64,000 nt of DNA from CBDCGJ01 sp965216645 (GCA_965216645.1 CBDCGJ010000026.1:142801-206800), one strand, 5' to 3'; shown: positions 26,393 through 35,433, counted from the stretch's first letter. Numbers and translations are program-made. Notes: generated by a model not told the origin, from the letters alone.

Positions 26393-27112
26393 ATGGAAAT
26401 TAGCAGTCTTGCCGCCGCATCGGATCCCACGGCCTCCTCGAGTGGACTTGCCGGCGCCACACTAGCGGACAATTTCGACACCTTCCTGACACTGCTGACC
26501 ACGCAGTTGAAAAATCAGGATCCGCTGGAGCCCATGGACACCAAGGAGTTCGTTCAGGAACTGACCCAGTTCTCCGGTGTTGAACAAGCGATCCAAACCA
26601 ATCAGCATCTGGAACAGTTGCTGGGTCTGTATCAGACCGGACAGGCAACCGCCTCCGTCGGCTATCTTGGCAAGTCCGTCCAGGTTCAGGGCAACACCAA
26701 CATGCTGAAGGACGGTCAAGCTTCCTGGTCTTACGAACTCTCCGCTCCGGCCGCCAGCACGTCGATTATCGTCGAGAATCAATTGGGCGCCGTCGTTTAC
26801 GTGGGTGCAGGTTCGACCGCGTCCGGCCAGCATGATTTCACCTGGGACGGCAAGGACAATGATGGCAATCCATTACCCGAAGGACAGTACCGGGTCAGCA
26901 TCAGCGCCGTCGATAGCCAGAACAATCCCATCGACATCTCAACGCAGATCCACGGCATCGTCACGGCCGTCCGCAGCGACCCGACCGGCGCTGTCCTTTA
27001 TATCGGCGACATTGAAGTTCCCCTGGTCGATGTATTGAAAGTGACGGAGCCGTCGACAACAAGCGATGGGGATGCGGATCAAACGGACAACAGCAACACG
27101 AACCAAAGTTAG
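26393..27112 (+). CDS. flgD: flagellar hook cap protein FlgD
   Basis: 239-residue scaffold that caps the growing hook. The N-terminal block FLTLLTTQLKNQDPLEPMD with FVQELTQFSGVEQA is diagnostic; the C-terminal half holds the FlgD Ig-like/tudor region with DFTWDGKDNDGNPLPEGQY. AAAAGGACG lies before the ATG. Between flgD and flgE is a 115-bp gap with one 32-codon frame that I do not consider a gene. Confidence 0.94.
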   Translation: MEISSLAAASDPTASSSGLAGATLADNFDTFLTLLTTQLKNQDPLEPMDTKEFVQELTQFSGVEQAIQTNQHLEQLLGLYQTGQATASVGYLGKSVQVQGNTNMLKDGQASWSYELSAPAASTSIIVENQLGAVVYVGAGSTASGQHDFTWDGKDNDGNPLPEGQYRVSISAVDSQNNPIDISTQIHGIVTAVRSDPTGAVLYIGDIEVPLVDVLKVTEPSTTSDGDADQTDNSNTNQS

Positions 27113-27227
27113 ATGAAACCTGACGCCGTGTCGGGTTGGAAGCGCCACGTTTCGCGCCGCATAGAATTGCCGGCTGCAAAGGAACAAGGCCCCGAAAAAC
27201 GGCACACATGATCGAAGGAGTAATAAA

Positions 27228-28592
27228 ATGAGTATTTATGGTGCAATGTTTTCGGGCGTTTCCGGCCTCAACGCGCAAAGTCAAGCGTTAGGTGCGATCG
27301 CCGACAATATTTCCAACGTCAACACGGTCGGCTACAAGCATACCGACACTCATTTCCAGACCTTGGTGACGCAGAGCGCAACGACCAGCTACTACACGCC
27401 TGGCGGTGTCTCATCCCTCCCCCGCGCCCTAGTCGACCGTCAAGGTTTGCTGCAGGCGTCCAACTCGCCGACGGACCTGTCGATTTCCGGCAGCGGATTC
27501 TTCGTCGTACAGGACTTGGCCGACGACGGCAATCCGAATGCGTCGATTTCCTACACGCGTGCGGGTTCTTTCGTCACTGACGAGAACGGTGACCTGCGTA
27601 ATGCCGCCGGTTTCTATCTGCAGGGCTGGCCGATCCCCGACGACGGGAGCGCGCCGGTTACCAGCCCGAGCAATCTGGATTTGCTGCAAACCGTTAATGT
27701 CAGCAGTCTGACCGGTAAAGCGCAGCCCACGACCGAATTGGTGTTCCAAGCCAATCTGCAATCCTCGGCAACGCCGGGTACGACCGCCTACGCCGTCGGC
27801 GATATGGCCGCGGGCAACATCACGCCGATGTTCGAGCAGTCGGTGCAGTTGTTCGACAGTCTTGGCGGCGTCCGCACCTTGACCTATGGTTTCTACCGGG
27901 AAAATGTAACACCAACAGCGACCAACACCTGGCATGTCGAAGTCTACGTTTCGCCGCCGACGGACGCCGATCCGACGGCCCATCCCAATGGCTTGGTCGA
28001 CTCCGGCAATATGGTCTTCAACACCGACGGTACCCTAGATGCCGCCAACACCACCCTCAACCACGCCAACGCGATCCCCACTGGTACCCCGCTACAAATT
28101 CAATGGGAGCCAACATTGGGCATCGACGACAGTTTCCTTTCGACCAACTTCGGTTCGGACGGCCAAGCCGATGGTTTCACTCAATTCGACGCACCGAGCG
28201 TGCTGGTCTCCGCTGACGCAAATGGCTCCGTATTCGGTTCGCTGGCGGGAGTTCGGGTCGATGAAGACGGTACCGTGGTGGCTCTGTTCGACAACGGAAC
28301 GCGGCAAGATATCTACAAGTTGCCGGTTGCCATGTTCAACAATCCGTCGGGTCTGATTTCCAAGTCCGGCAATATTTGGATCGAGTCCGAAGACTCCGGC
28401 ACGGTGATTTTGCAGCAGGCTTCGCAAGGCGGCGCGGGAGATATCGCCCCGGGCACCCTCGAGGCATCGACTGTCGATCTGGCGACCGAGTTCACCAAAA
28501 TGATCTCGACCCAGCAGGCCTACTCGGCGGCCTCGCGGATCATCACGACAGCGGACGAAATGCTGGACGAATTGCTACGTCTGAAACGCTAG
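27228..28592 (+). CDS. flgE: flagellar hook protein FlgE
   Basis: 454-residue hook subunit. The N-terminus (FSGVSGLNAQSQALGAIADN, then ISNVNTVGYK) and the C-terminus (LATEFTKMISTQQAYSAASR, then IITTADEMLDELL) are the conserved rod/hook segments. LSISGSGFFVV begins the FlgE/F/G middle domain, and PTTELVFQANLQSSA marks the FlaE domain. AAGGAG lies 8 nt before the ATG. A terminator follows, closing the fliK-flgD-flgE unit. Confidence 0.95.
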   Translation: MSIYGAMFSGVSGLNAQSQALGAIADNISNVNTVGYKHTDTHFQTLVTQSATTSYYTPGGVSSLPRALVDRQGLLQASNSPTDLSISGSGFFVVQDLADDGNPNASISYTRAGSFVTDENGDLRNAAGFYLQGWPIPDDGSAPVTSPSNLDLLQTVNVSSLTGKAQPTTELVFQANLQSSATPGTTAYAVGDMAAGNITPMFEQSVQLFDSLGGVRTLTYGFYRENVTPTATNTWHVEVYVSPPTDADPTAHPNGLVDSGNMVFNTDGTLDAANTTLNHANAIPTGTPLQIQWEPTLGIDDSFLSTNFGSDGQADGFTQFDAPSVLVSADANGSVFGSLAGVRVDEDGTVVALFDNGTRQDIYKLPVAMFNNPSGLISKSGNIWIESEDSGTVILQQASQGGAGDIAPGTLEASTVDLATEFTKMISTQQAYSAASRIITTADEMLDELLRLKR

Positions 28593-28615
28593 GTCTCTTT
28601 CACCATGACCAAATT

Positions 28616-28652
28616 AAGAGCCGGTCGGCGGCATCGCCGATCGGCTCTTTTC
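28616..28652 (+). terminator. terminator after flgE
   Basis: Stem AAGAGCCGGTCGGCG against CGCCGATCGGCTCTT, with one G-U pair and a GCAT loop, followed by TTTC. It lies 24 bp after flgE and separates the hook operon from sciP. Confidence 0.75.
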
Positions 28653-28683
28653 ATGGCGCGAAAAACGGATTTATTGCCCGTTA

Positions 28684-28698
28684 TTAGTTAATCATTAA
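28684..28698 (+). promoter_or_regulatory. CtrA-box-like site upstream of sciP
   Basis: TTAG, seven bases, TTAA: one mismatch from the CtrA consensus TTAA-N7-TTAA, 52 bp before the sciP start in an AT-rich patch. In Caulobacter sciP is activated by CtrA, which makes the placement meaningful; binding here is inference. Confidence 0.5.
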
Positions 28699-28750
28699 TA
28701 CCCGTGAGATACTCTGAGAGCGATGAAAACGAACGAGTTGAGGTTTTCCG

Positions 28751-29044
28751 TTGTCTCAGGAAAATGAAATTAAACGCATAATCGGCCCTTACGGCGAAGC
28801 TCTGACCATTAATGAGCTGCCGCCGCCGAACACTAAGCGCTGGGTCATTCGGCGAAAAGCGATTGTTGTCGCCGCCGTTCGCGGGGGACTGATCAGTCTT
28901 GAAGACGCCTGCAAGCGATATGACTTGTCGGAAGAAGAGTTCGCTTCCTGGGAAGCGGCGCTGGACAAGCACGGCCTGCCGGGTTTGCGTACAACCCGCC
29001 TTCAGCACTATCGCGAAACCCAAAACGACAGCGTGATCGGATAA
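28751..29044 (+). CDS. sciP: CtrA inhibitor SciP (DUF1153)
   Basis: 97-residue helix-turn-helix protein. The block ELPPPNTKRWVIRRKA, AAVRGGLISLEDACKRYDLS and GLRTTRLQHYRE match Caulobacter SciP closely. In that organism SciP binds DNA-bound CtrA, blocks RNA polymerase recruitment and so limits CtrA promoters, many of them flagellar, to a window of the cell cycle. Start is TTG at 28751, the only in-frame start that keeps the conserved N-terminus, with TTGAGG upstream. It stands alone between the flgE terminator and the fliF promoter. Confidence 0.9.
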   Translation: MSQENEIKRIIGPYGEALTINELPPPNTKRWVIRRKAIVVAAVRGGLISLEDACKRYDLSEEEFASWEAALDKHGLPGLRTTRLQHYRETQNDSVIG

Positions 29045-29401
29045 CACTCCAAAACGATTCCTGCGACTGGCGGATTGCGCATTGAACACGGCGTTAATAG
29101 GTATCGTTACGCAAACTGCCAGTTGATCGAGAAACGCGCCAATTTGACGGCAAACGCCGCTGAATTAACCGTCGGGTCTGAACGTTAGGCTTCCGACAAT
29201 AGATTAACGGACGGATTCGAAAGGGAGAATCCGACGGAGCGTTATCTGCCGTAAAATGCGGTGGAAAAATTTTTGTTCGAGTACCGCTAGGCAGTAATTG
29301 CCTAGCAATGCCGATTCGCGTATACTTTGCGGCGATTTGTATCAGTATTCGGCCGTCGCTTATGCGTAAACCGAGTTTTTGGCTTTTGGAGGCCTAATCG
29401 A
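29045..29401. other. regulatory region upstream of the fliF operon
   Basis: 357 bp without a secure gene. It contains a strong sigma-70-type promoter with an overlapping palindrome (listed separately) and an 11-codon frame MRKPSFWLLEA at 29362-29397 whose stop lies 4 nt before the fliF GTG and which covers the fliF Shine-Dalgarno. Several TTAAC half-sites occur between 29160 and 29210. Confidence 0.5.
29286..29326 (+). promoter_or_regulatory. fliF promoter with palindromic operator over the -35 box
   Basis: -35 TTGCCT (29298-29303) and -10 TATACT (29321-29326) are separated by 17 bp. An inverted repeat with 8-bp perfect arms (GCTAGGCA, TGCCTAGC) and a 5-bp spacer covers 29286-29306 and so overlaps the -35. 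Predicted transcription begins near 29333, about 70 nt before fliF. The regulator is unknown; the arms do not look like a CtrA box. Confidence 0.6.
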
Positions 29402-31132
29402 GTGAACGGCATTCTCGAGACTCTCAAATCCCTTGGCACGGGACGCCTCGTGCTAATGGGAGTCGTTGCCGCGGTCCTGTTGACCGCCTTTATTGTCATT
29501 ACAACGCGGATCGCGTCGCCTCGAATGTCCCTTTTGTACGGGGATCTGGGACAATCCGACTCGGCTCAGATTGTGACCAAACTAGAGCAGATGGGTGTCC
29601 CGTTCGAGCTGCGGGCGGGCGGAGCGCAGATATACGTACCGGAAGAGCAAGCGCTACGCCTGCGATTGAGTATGGCAACCGACGGCCTACCCAGCGGCGG
29701 ATCGCTTGGCTATGAGTTGTTCGATCGCGGCGACAATCTAGGCACCTCGAGTTTCGTTCAAAACATCAACCATTTGCGCGCGCTGGAAGGTGAGTTGTCC
29801 AGAACAATCCGCGAGTTGGACGGCGTCGCCGCCGCCCGTGTCCATTTGGTGCTCCCGAAACGGCAGCTGTTCACAAGAAAGCAGCAAGCGGCGCGTGCGT
29901 CGATTATTCTTAAACTCGTTGGTAACAGGCGTTTGAACGAGGAGCAGGTTTCGGCGATCCAATATCTCGTTTCGTCCGCCATCGCGGAACTGTCCCCCGA
30001 TAGCGTATCGATCGTCGATACCAGGGGAACCTTGTTATCGGGCCGGCAACGCGATGCGAAAAACGGTAGTGAGAACCTGGCGCAGCTCCAGCGCGATTTT
30101 GAAGACAAGCTCAAAGGCCGTATCGAAAGCATGGTCGAAAAATCCGTCGGAATCGGCAATGTACGGGTCGAGCTGACAGCGGATATCGACTTTGACCGTT
30201 CGACAACAAATTCCGAGACTTATGATCCGGATAGTCAGGTCGCGCGATCCGCGTCCACCGTCGAGGAAAACTCGTCCTCAACCGAACGCAATCAGGACGG
30301 CACCGTTTCGGTCACGCAAAATTTGCCCGGTGCGAATCAGAATGCCGACGATCAGCCTGGCAAGGCGTCGACAACAACGCGCACCGAAGAGACGACGAAT
30401 TTCGAGATTTCCAAAACCGTCCGTCAGGAGGTACATGAGTCGGGTACGATTAAGCGTTTGTCCGTCGCTGTTCTCGTGAACGATACGCCGGAAGTCGGCG
30501 CCGACGGCAACGTTACCTTCACGGCCCGAAACCAGGAGGAGCTCGACAAGATCGACGCTCTGGTCAAGACCGCCGTCGGTTTCGATGAGCAACGAGGAGA
30601 TCAGGTCCGTGTGGTCAATATGCGGTTCACACAGTTTGAGGACACATTGTTTAAAGCGCAGACCGATCTTGGCGTTTGGTCGTCGTTAAGCAAGGCGGAT
30701 TACTTCCGTGCCGCCGAACTGCTGGCCTTGTTCATCGTCGTTGTTTTACTGTCCGTCCTGGTCTTGCGGCCACTCCTCGCCGTATTTCTCAATAGTAGAC
30801 AGAATGATGCGTCAGCGGACGGTCCAGTCTTGCAAGCTCCCGCCGGCGTTCCTCAGTTGCCTGGGATGACCCGAGCGCAAATTCGGGAAAATCCGGAGAT
30901 CATTCGGGCGGTGGAAAGCGGTGAGATCAGCCCCGAAGAATATGATCAGCTACTCTCGTCAGCACCGGAACGCCTGGAACTGCCGCCGGAGGACGAAGGC
31001 GACGGTATTGACATCGCAATGATCGAGGGTCGTGTAAAAGCCTCATCCATTCGAAAGATCGGCGAACTGGTCGACAAGCATCCTGAAGAAGCCGTCGCAA
31101 TTATGCGCAGCTGGATGTATCAGGACGCATAG
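29402..31132 (+). CDS. fliF: flagellar MS-ring protein FliF
   Basis: 576-residue double-membrane-spanning protein of the MS ring. N-terminal helix around residues 17-40, ring-building motifs (SRTIRELDGVAAARVHLVLP, then RQLFTRKQQ-ASIILKL), a polar Ser/Thr/Asn-rich loop in the periplasmic part (about 280-330) and a second membrane helix (about 440-465), followed by a cytoplasmic tail that binds FliG. GTG at 29402 with GGAGG 9 nt upstream is the start; an earlier in-frame ATG would add a basic tail with no ribosome site. Heads the fliF-G-H-N-motA-flbD-flhA-flhF-flhG unit. Confidence 0.94.
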   Translation: MNGILETLKSLGTGRLVLMGVVAAVLLTAFIVITTRIASPRMSLLYGDLGQSDSAQIVTKLEQMGVPFELRAGGAQIYVPEEQALRLRLSMATDGLPSGGSLGYELFDRGDNLGTSSFVQNINHLRALEGELSRTIRELDGVAAARVHLVLPKRQLFTRKQQAARASIILKLVGNRRLNEEQVSAIQYLVSSAIAELSPDSVSIVDTRGTLLSGRQRDAKNGSENLAQLQRDFEDKLKGRIESMVEKSVGIGNVRVELTADIDFDRSTTNSETYDPDSQVARSASTVEENSSSTERNQDGTVSVTQNLPGANQNADDQPGKASTTTRTEETTNFEISKTVRQEVHESGTIKRLSVAVLVNDTPEVGADGNVTFTARNQEELDKIDALVKTAVGFDEQRGDQVRVVNMRFTQFEDTLFKAQTDLGVWSSLSKADYFRAAELLALFIVVVLLSVLVLRPLLAVFLNSRQNDASADGPVLQAPAGVPQLPGMTRAQIRENPEIIRAVESGEISPEEYDQLLSSAPERLELPPEDEGDGIDIAMIEGRVKASSIRKIGELVDKHPEEAVAIMRSWMYQDA

Positions 31133-31151
31133 GCGAATAGGGAATTGAGCG

Positions 31152-32168
31152 ATGGCTTTACCGGCAAGAGCTTTAGAAATTTCCGGCACTGAGAAAACCG
31201 CCATCCTGATGTTGGCCCTCGGCGAGGAGCATGGACAAAAAATCTGGGAACTGCTCGACGATGAGGAAATCAAGGAAGTATCGATGTCGATGGCCAATCT
31301 CGGCACTATCGACGCGCAATTGGTGGAACGTCTGATCGTCGACTTTGCCAGCCAGATGTCTTCGACCGGCGCCCTCATCGGTACGTTGAATAGTACGGAG
31401 CGCCTACTGCAAAGGATTCTGCCCGAAGATCGAGTCGAGCAGATTCTTGAAGAAATCCGAGGCCCCGCAGGCCGAACCATGTGGGACAAATTAGCCAACG
31501 TAAACGAACAAGTCTTGGCCAACTATTTGAAGAACGAGTATCCGCAAACGGTCTCCGTGGTCTTGTCGAAAATCCGTCCTGAGCATGCGTCCAAAGTGCT
31601 GTCTGCCTTGCCGGAGGATTTCTCAATGGAAGTGGTGATGCGCATGTTGCGCATGGAATCCGTGCAAAAAGACATTCTAGACAAGGTGGAAAACACGCTA
31701 CGTGTCGAATTCATGAGTAATTTGGCGAAAACCAATCGCCGGGACAGCCATGAAATGATGGCGGATATCTTCAACAATCTCGATCGCGCTACAGAAAACC
31801 GATTCATGACCGCGCTGGAGGAGCGAAACCGCGATTCATCGGAGCGTATCAAAGCCTTGATGTTCACCTTTGAAGATCTGAATCGTCTCGATCCTGGTGG
31901 GGTACAAACGCTGATCCGAGGAGTTGAGAATGCCAAGCTTGCTCTTGCCTTGAAAGGGTCCTCGGATGTTATCCGAGACCAATTCTTTTCCAATATGTCG
32001 GAACGGGCCGCAAAAATTCTGCGCGAGGATATGGAAGCCATGGGTCCAGTCCGCTTGCGCGATGTCGACGAAGCGCAAATGGATATCGTTTCCGTCGCGA
32101 AGGACCTGGCCGCGGCCGGCGAAATCATGCTGGCCGACAACGGCGAAGACGACGAACTGATCTACTGA
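31152..32168 (+). CDS. fliG: flagellar motor switch protein FliG
   Basis: 338-residue C-ring protein that transmits stator torque and takes part in switching. The N-terminal FliF-binding part includes EKTAILMLALGEEHG; the middle has the EHPQ-like motif as NEYPQTVSVVLSKIRPEHA; the C-terminal torque domain includes MFTFEDLNRLD and the charged RAAKILREDMEAMGPVRLRDV region. Starts 19 bp after fliF with AGGGAATT upstream. Confidence 0.95.
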   Translation: MALPARALEISGTEKTAILMLALGEEHGQKIWELLDDEEIKEVSMSMANLGTIDAQLVERLIVDFASQMSSTGALIGTLNSTERLLQRILPEDRVEQILEEIRGPAGRTMWDKLANVNEQVLANYLKNEYPQTVSVVLSKIRPEHASKVLSALPEDFSMEVVMRMLRMESVQKDILDKVENTLRVEFMSNLAKTNRRDSHEMMADIFNNLDRATENRFMTALEERNRDSSERIKALMFTFEDLNRLDPGGVQTLIRGVENAKLALALKGSSDVIRDQFFSNMSERAAKILREDMEAMGPVRLRDVDEAQMDIVSVAKDLAAAGEIMLADNGEDDELIY

Positions 32169-32181
32169 CGGTCGACCGGCA

Positions 32182-32859
32182 ATGAATGACAGCGCAAAAA
32201 AATTCATGTTCGACAATGTCTTCAAAGTGGACGAGAGCGGGCGCGCGATCGAAGACGAGACCGCCCCTCTGGTCTATAGCGACGAAGATATCTCGGCCGC
32301 ACGGATCGAAGCGGAACAAGTTGGTATCGAAATTGGTAAGGCGCAATCGCAACAGGATATCGAACAGCAGGTCTTGCAATTGATGCAGACGATCGCCAGC
32401 GAACTCTCCAAAGTGCAAGAAGGCTACCATTCCGCGATGGCCGATTTACGCGCAACCGCGGCCAAAATTGCGGCAGCAGCGGCGGAAAAGTTGGCGGGCG
32501 AATTGCTGTCCCATCAACCTTCGGCCGAGATTGAACGGATGTTGTTGGACTGCATGGCCGTGCTTCCGTCAACGCCGCGAATCGAAATCAAGATCAACGA
32601 AAAGCTTGTGGAGCCGATGCGCGCCCGCTTTATCGAAATCGTGCGAGAGGCCGGCTACAGCGGCGACGTCGTCGTGGCGGGTGACGCTGATCTTCCACTG
32701 CATGATTGCCGCATCGCGTGGCTGGGTGGCGGTGCGGAACTTAGGCACGATGAGTTGATCGGCGAAATCAACGAAATTGTCGAGCGCTATTGCCGAACGC
32801 AGTCCGACCAATCGACCAATTCCGATAACCCGGGCGAAATGCCCGAGCGATCCCTTTAG
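32182..32859 (+). CDS. fliH: FliH/FlbE-like flagellar export regulator
   Basis: 225-residue soluble protein. The middle is a long charged helix (about 45-110) as in FliH, which dimerises and holds the FliI ATPase at the export gate; the C-terminal domain has IEIKINEKLVEPMRARF and HDCRIAWLGGGAELRHDELI, matching the FliH/FlbE C-terminal block found in alphaproteobacteria. Position between fliG and fliN is the usual one. Its partner FliI is encoded 8 kb away on the other strand. Confidence 0.82.
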   Translation: MNDSAKKFMFDNVFKVDESGRAIEDETAPLVYSDEDISAARIEAEQVGIEIGKAQSQQDIEQQVLQLMQTIASELSKVQEGYHSAMADLRATAAKIAAAAAEKLAGELLSHQPSAEIERMLLDCMAVLPSTPRIEIKINEKLVEPMRARFIEIVREAGYSGDVVVAGDADLPLHDCRIAWLGGGAELRHDELIGEINEIVERYCRTQSDQSTNSDNPGEMPERSL

Positions 32860-32866
32860 GTGAGCC

Positions 32867-33223
32867 ATGGCAGACGATAACGAATTAGAACTCGACGAAT
32901 TACAAGTCAGTGAGGAAGAAGCGTCGTCGTCAATTATTGGTGATTCGGACGACGAACAATCCGTGACCCGGACGGCTGCCGACCTTTCCGCTGTTCACGA
33001 TATTCCGGTGAACGTTTCGGCGGTTCTCGGCAAATCGACCATGCAAGTGAGTTCCCTGCTGAAACTTGGCCGCGGCGCGGTCATCGAGCTCGACCGAAAA
33101 GTCGGCTCCGCCATCGATATTTATGTGAATGATCGATTGGTGGCGCGCGGAGAGGTCGTAGTCGTCGAGGAACGTTTGGGCGTGACAATGACGGAAATCA
33201 TCAAGAGCGATGGCAATCAGTAG
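32867..33223 (+). CDS. fliN: flagellar motor switch protein FliN
   Basis: 118-residue C-ring protein. The first 40 residues are acidic; the SpoA domain then shows VHDIPVNVSAVLGKSTMQVS, LLKLGRGAVIELDRKVGS and LVARGEVVVVEERLGV, diagnostic of FliN. AGGTGAG precedes the ATG, 7 bp after fliH. FliM is not in this window. Confidence 0.95.
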   Translation: MADDNELELDELQVSEEEASSSIIGDSDDEQSVTRTAADLSAVHDIPVNVSAVLGKSTMQVSSLLKLGRGAVIELDRKVGSAIDIYVNDRLVARGEVVVVEERLGVTMTEIIKSDGNQ

Positions 33224-33247
33224 CACTGCGTAAGAGTTTTGGATTCG

Positions 33248-34030
33248 ATGCGACCTGGGACAATGGATATGGCGACCGTATTGGGTTTGCTATCGGGTTT
33301 CGGCCTGGTCCTGACCGCCATGTTTCTTGGCGGATCGCCATCGTCTTTCTTCGACCTGCCCGCGCTTTTGATCGTCCTGGGTGGGACATTCGCGGTCACC
33401 TTAATCAGTTTTTCCCTGCAGGACGTATGGCGTGCGCAGGGCGTCATGTTGAAGGCCCTTTCGCAACGCCTGGCAGACCCCAGTCAAGCTGCCATGCGTG
33501 TCATGGCGCTGGCGGACCGTGCACGGCGCGAAGGCGTATTGTCGCTTCAGTCAGAATTGGCGAACAACAGCAACGACGCGTTCCTGGATAAGGCAATCGG
33601 CATGGCCGTCGACGGGACGACGAGCGAGGATCTGGAGCGGATACTGCGCCGGGAAGTCAGCAGCATGTCGCAACGTCACTTCAAAAGCGCCAACGTCTAT
33701 CGCCGGGCGGCAGAGGTAGCGCCGGCAATGGGACTTATCGGCACCCTGATCGGCCTGATCCAGATGCTGGCCAATCTCAACGATCCCGCCTCGATAGGGC
33801 CCGCGATGGCGATCGCTTTGCTGACCACGTTTTATGGCGCCGTGTTGGCGACAATGGTGTTCTCGCCACTCGCAACAAAGTTGGAACGAAACTCGGAAGA
33901 AGAAGTCTTGGTGCAAAGCGTTTATCTGCTCGGCGTGACCTCGATCAGTCGGCAGGAAAATCCGCGGCGATTGGAAATGTTGCTCAATACCCTTTTGCCG
34001 CCCATCAAACGCATTCGATACTTCGATTGA
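33248..34030 (+). CDS. MotA/PomA-like stator subunit
   Basis: 260-residue MotA/TolQ/ExbB-superfamily protein with four membrane helices (about 10-30, 35-55, 155-175 and 185-210 from the ATG). LLIVLGGTFAVTL and the pair APAMGLIGTLIGLIQML / GPAMAIALLTTFYGAVLA are the conserved channel helices. Two ATGs are possible (33248 and 33263, MDMATVLG); the second matches PomA starts better, but its Shine-Dalgarno is too close. No MotB partner follows, which is unusual for a stator operon but seen when motA-like genes are embedded in the fliF operon. Confidence 0.85.
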   Translation: MRPGTMDMATVLGLLSGFGLVLTAMFLGGSPSSFFDLPALLIVLGGTFAVTLISFSLQDVWRAQGVMLKALSQRLADPSQAAMRVMALADRARREGVLSLQSELANNSNDAFLDKAIGMAVDGTTSEDLERILRREVSSMSQRHFKSANVYRRAAEVAPAMGLIGTLIGLIQMLANLNDPASIGPAMAIALLTTFYGAVLATMVFSPLATKLERNSEEEVLVQSVYLLGVTSISRQENPRRLEMLLNTLLPPIKRIRYFD

Positions 34031-34050
34031 GCTGAAACGGGATTACAAAC

Positions 34051-35433
34051 ATGAGACTGCTCATCATCGGATCTTTAGAGGGACAGGTTGCAACGGCGAC
34101 AAAGATCGCCATGTCGCGCGGTGCAAAAGTGGCGCATGCCGAATCTTCCGATGTCGCTCTCAAACACTTGCGCGCCGGACAAGGTGCCGACCTGGTGATG
34201 ATGGAGGTTGGGCAGGAGATCAAGGCCTTCATCTATTGCCTGGAGTCGGAACGCATCAACGTTCCTGTCGTCGCCTGCGGTATCCACACCGGTCCGGACG
34301 AAGCCGCACAGGCAATCCGGGATGGAGCCAAGGAATACATCCCGCTGCCGCCAGAAGCCGACTTGATTGCCGCGGTACTGGAAGCCGTGACGGAAGAATC
34401 CCACGCCATGCTGTTCCAGGACCAGGTGATGTCCTCCGTCGTACAGCTCGCCGATCAAGTCGCGCCCAGCGAAGCGAGTATTCTGATCACTGGTGAGTCT
34501 GGTACTGGTAAAGAGGTGATGGCGCGCTATGTCCATGACAAAAGCCGCCGGGCGGATCGCGCGTTTATCTCCATCAACTGTGCGGCCATCCCGGACAATC
34601 TCCTGGAAAGCGAACTGTTCGGTCATGAGAAAGGCGCGTTTACCGGTGCAGTCGCGCGACGCGTCGGCAAATTCGAGGAGGCCAGCGGCGGCACGCTCCT
34701 GCTTGACGAAGTCACGGAAATGGACCCGCGGTTGCAAGCGAAACTCCTGCGGGCGATCCAAGAACGTGAAATAGATCGAGTCGGTGGATCGAAACCGATC
34801 AAAGTCGACATCCGCGTTATCGCGACGTCGAACCGCGACTTGAACAAAGCGGTCGCGGACGGCGATTTCCGCGAAGACCTCCTGTTTCGGCTCAACGTCG
34901 TAAACCTGAAGTTACCGCCGTTGCGGGAGCGGCCGAACGACATCATCATGCTGGCTCGCCACTTTGCCGAAAAATACGCCGAGGCCAACAATGTGCCGAA
35001 CCGAGATCTGTCCGACGGCGCCCAGTCGGCACTCCAGGGACATAGCTGGCCGGGCAATGTTCGGGAGCTGGAAAACACCATGCATAGAGCGGTGTTGTTG
35101 GCGGTGGGAGACGAGATCGGACCGGAAGCCATCATGACTCCTGACGGTCAAAGTCAGACCCAACCTCAAGCTGCGCCCGCGCGACCAGCTGCACAAACCT
35201 CCGCGCAACCTACAATGCCCGCCGATACACAGGAAGGTTTTGTTGCGCGTACCGTCGCCGACGTCGAGCGGGAGCTGATCATCGATACGTTGTACCACTG
35301 CCTTGGGAACCGCACGCACGCAGCCAACATTTTAGGGATATCCATCCGCACGTTGCGCAACAAGTTAAAGCAATATTCCGAAGAAGGTGTCGACGTGCCG
35401 ATGCCGGGCGACGTGGATCGCGCTAGCTTGTGA
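34051..35433 (+). CDS. flbD: sigma-54-dependent flagellar activator FlbD
   Basis: 460 residues in three parts: a degenerate receiver (1-115), AAA+ sigma-54 activator domain with GESGTGKE (148-155) and GAFTGA (195-200), and a Fis-type helix-turn-helix ending NRTHAANILGISIRTLRNKL. The receiver has Glu52 where a phosphorylatable Asp is expected (LVMMEVG), and lacks the usual acidic pocket, as in Caulobacter FlbD, which is switched by FliX rather than by phosphorylation. It should drive late flagellar promoters. FliX is not in this window. Confidence 0.88.
   Translation: MRLLIIGSLEGQVATATKIAMSRGAKVAHAESSDVALKHLRAGQGADLVMMEVGQEIKAFIYCLESERINVPVVACGIHTGPDEAAQAIRDGAKEYIPLPPEADLIAAVLEAVTEESHAMLFQDQVMSSVVQLADQVAPSEASILITGESGTGKEVMARYVHDKSRRADRAFISINCAAIPDNLLESELFGHEKGAFTGAVARRVGKFEEASGGTLLLDEVTEMDPRLQAKLLRAIQEREIDRVGGSKPIKVDIRVIATSNRDLNKAVADGDFREDLLFRLNVVNLKLPPLRERPNDIIMLARHFAEKYAEANNVPNRDLSDGAQSALQGHSWPGNVRELENTMHRAVLLAVGDEIGPEAIMTPDGQSQTQPQAAPARPAAQTSAQPTMPADTQEGFVARTVADVERELIIDTLYHCLGNRTHAANILGISIRTLRNKLKQYSEEGVDVPMPGDVDRASL

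Noticed and set aside
27113..27211. 32-codon frame overlapping the flgD stop
   Set aside because: Start touches the flgD stop, but there is no ribosome site and composition is not protein-like.
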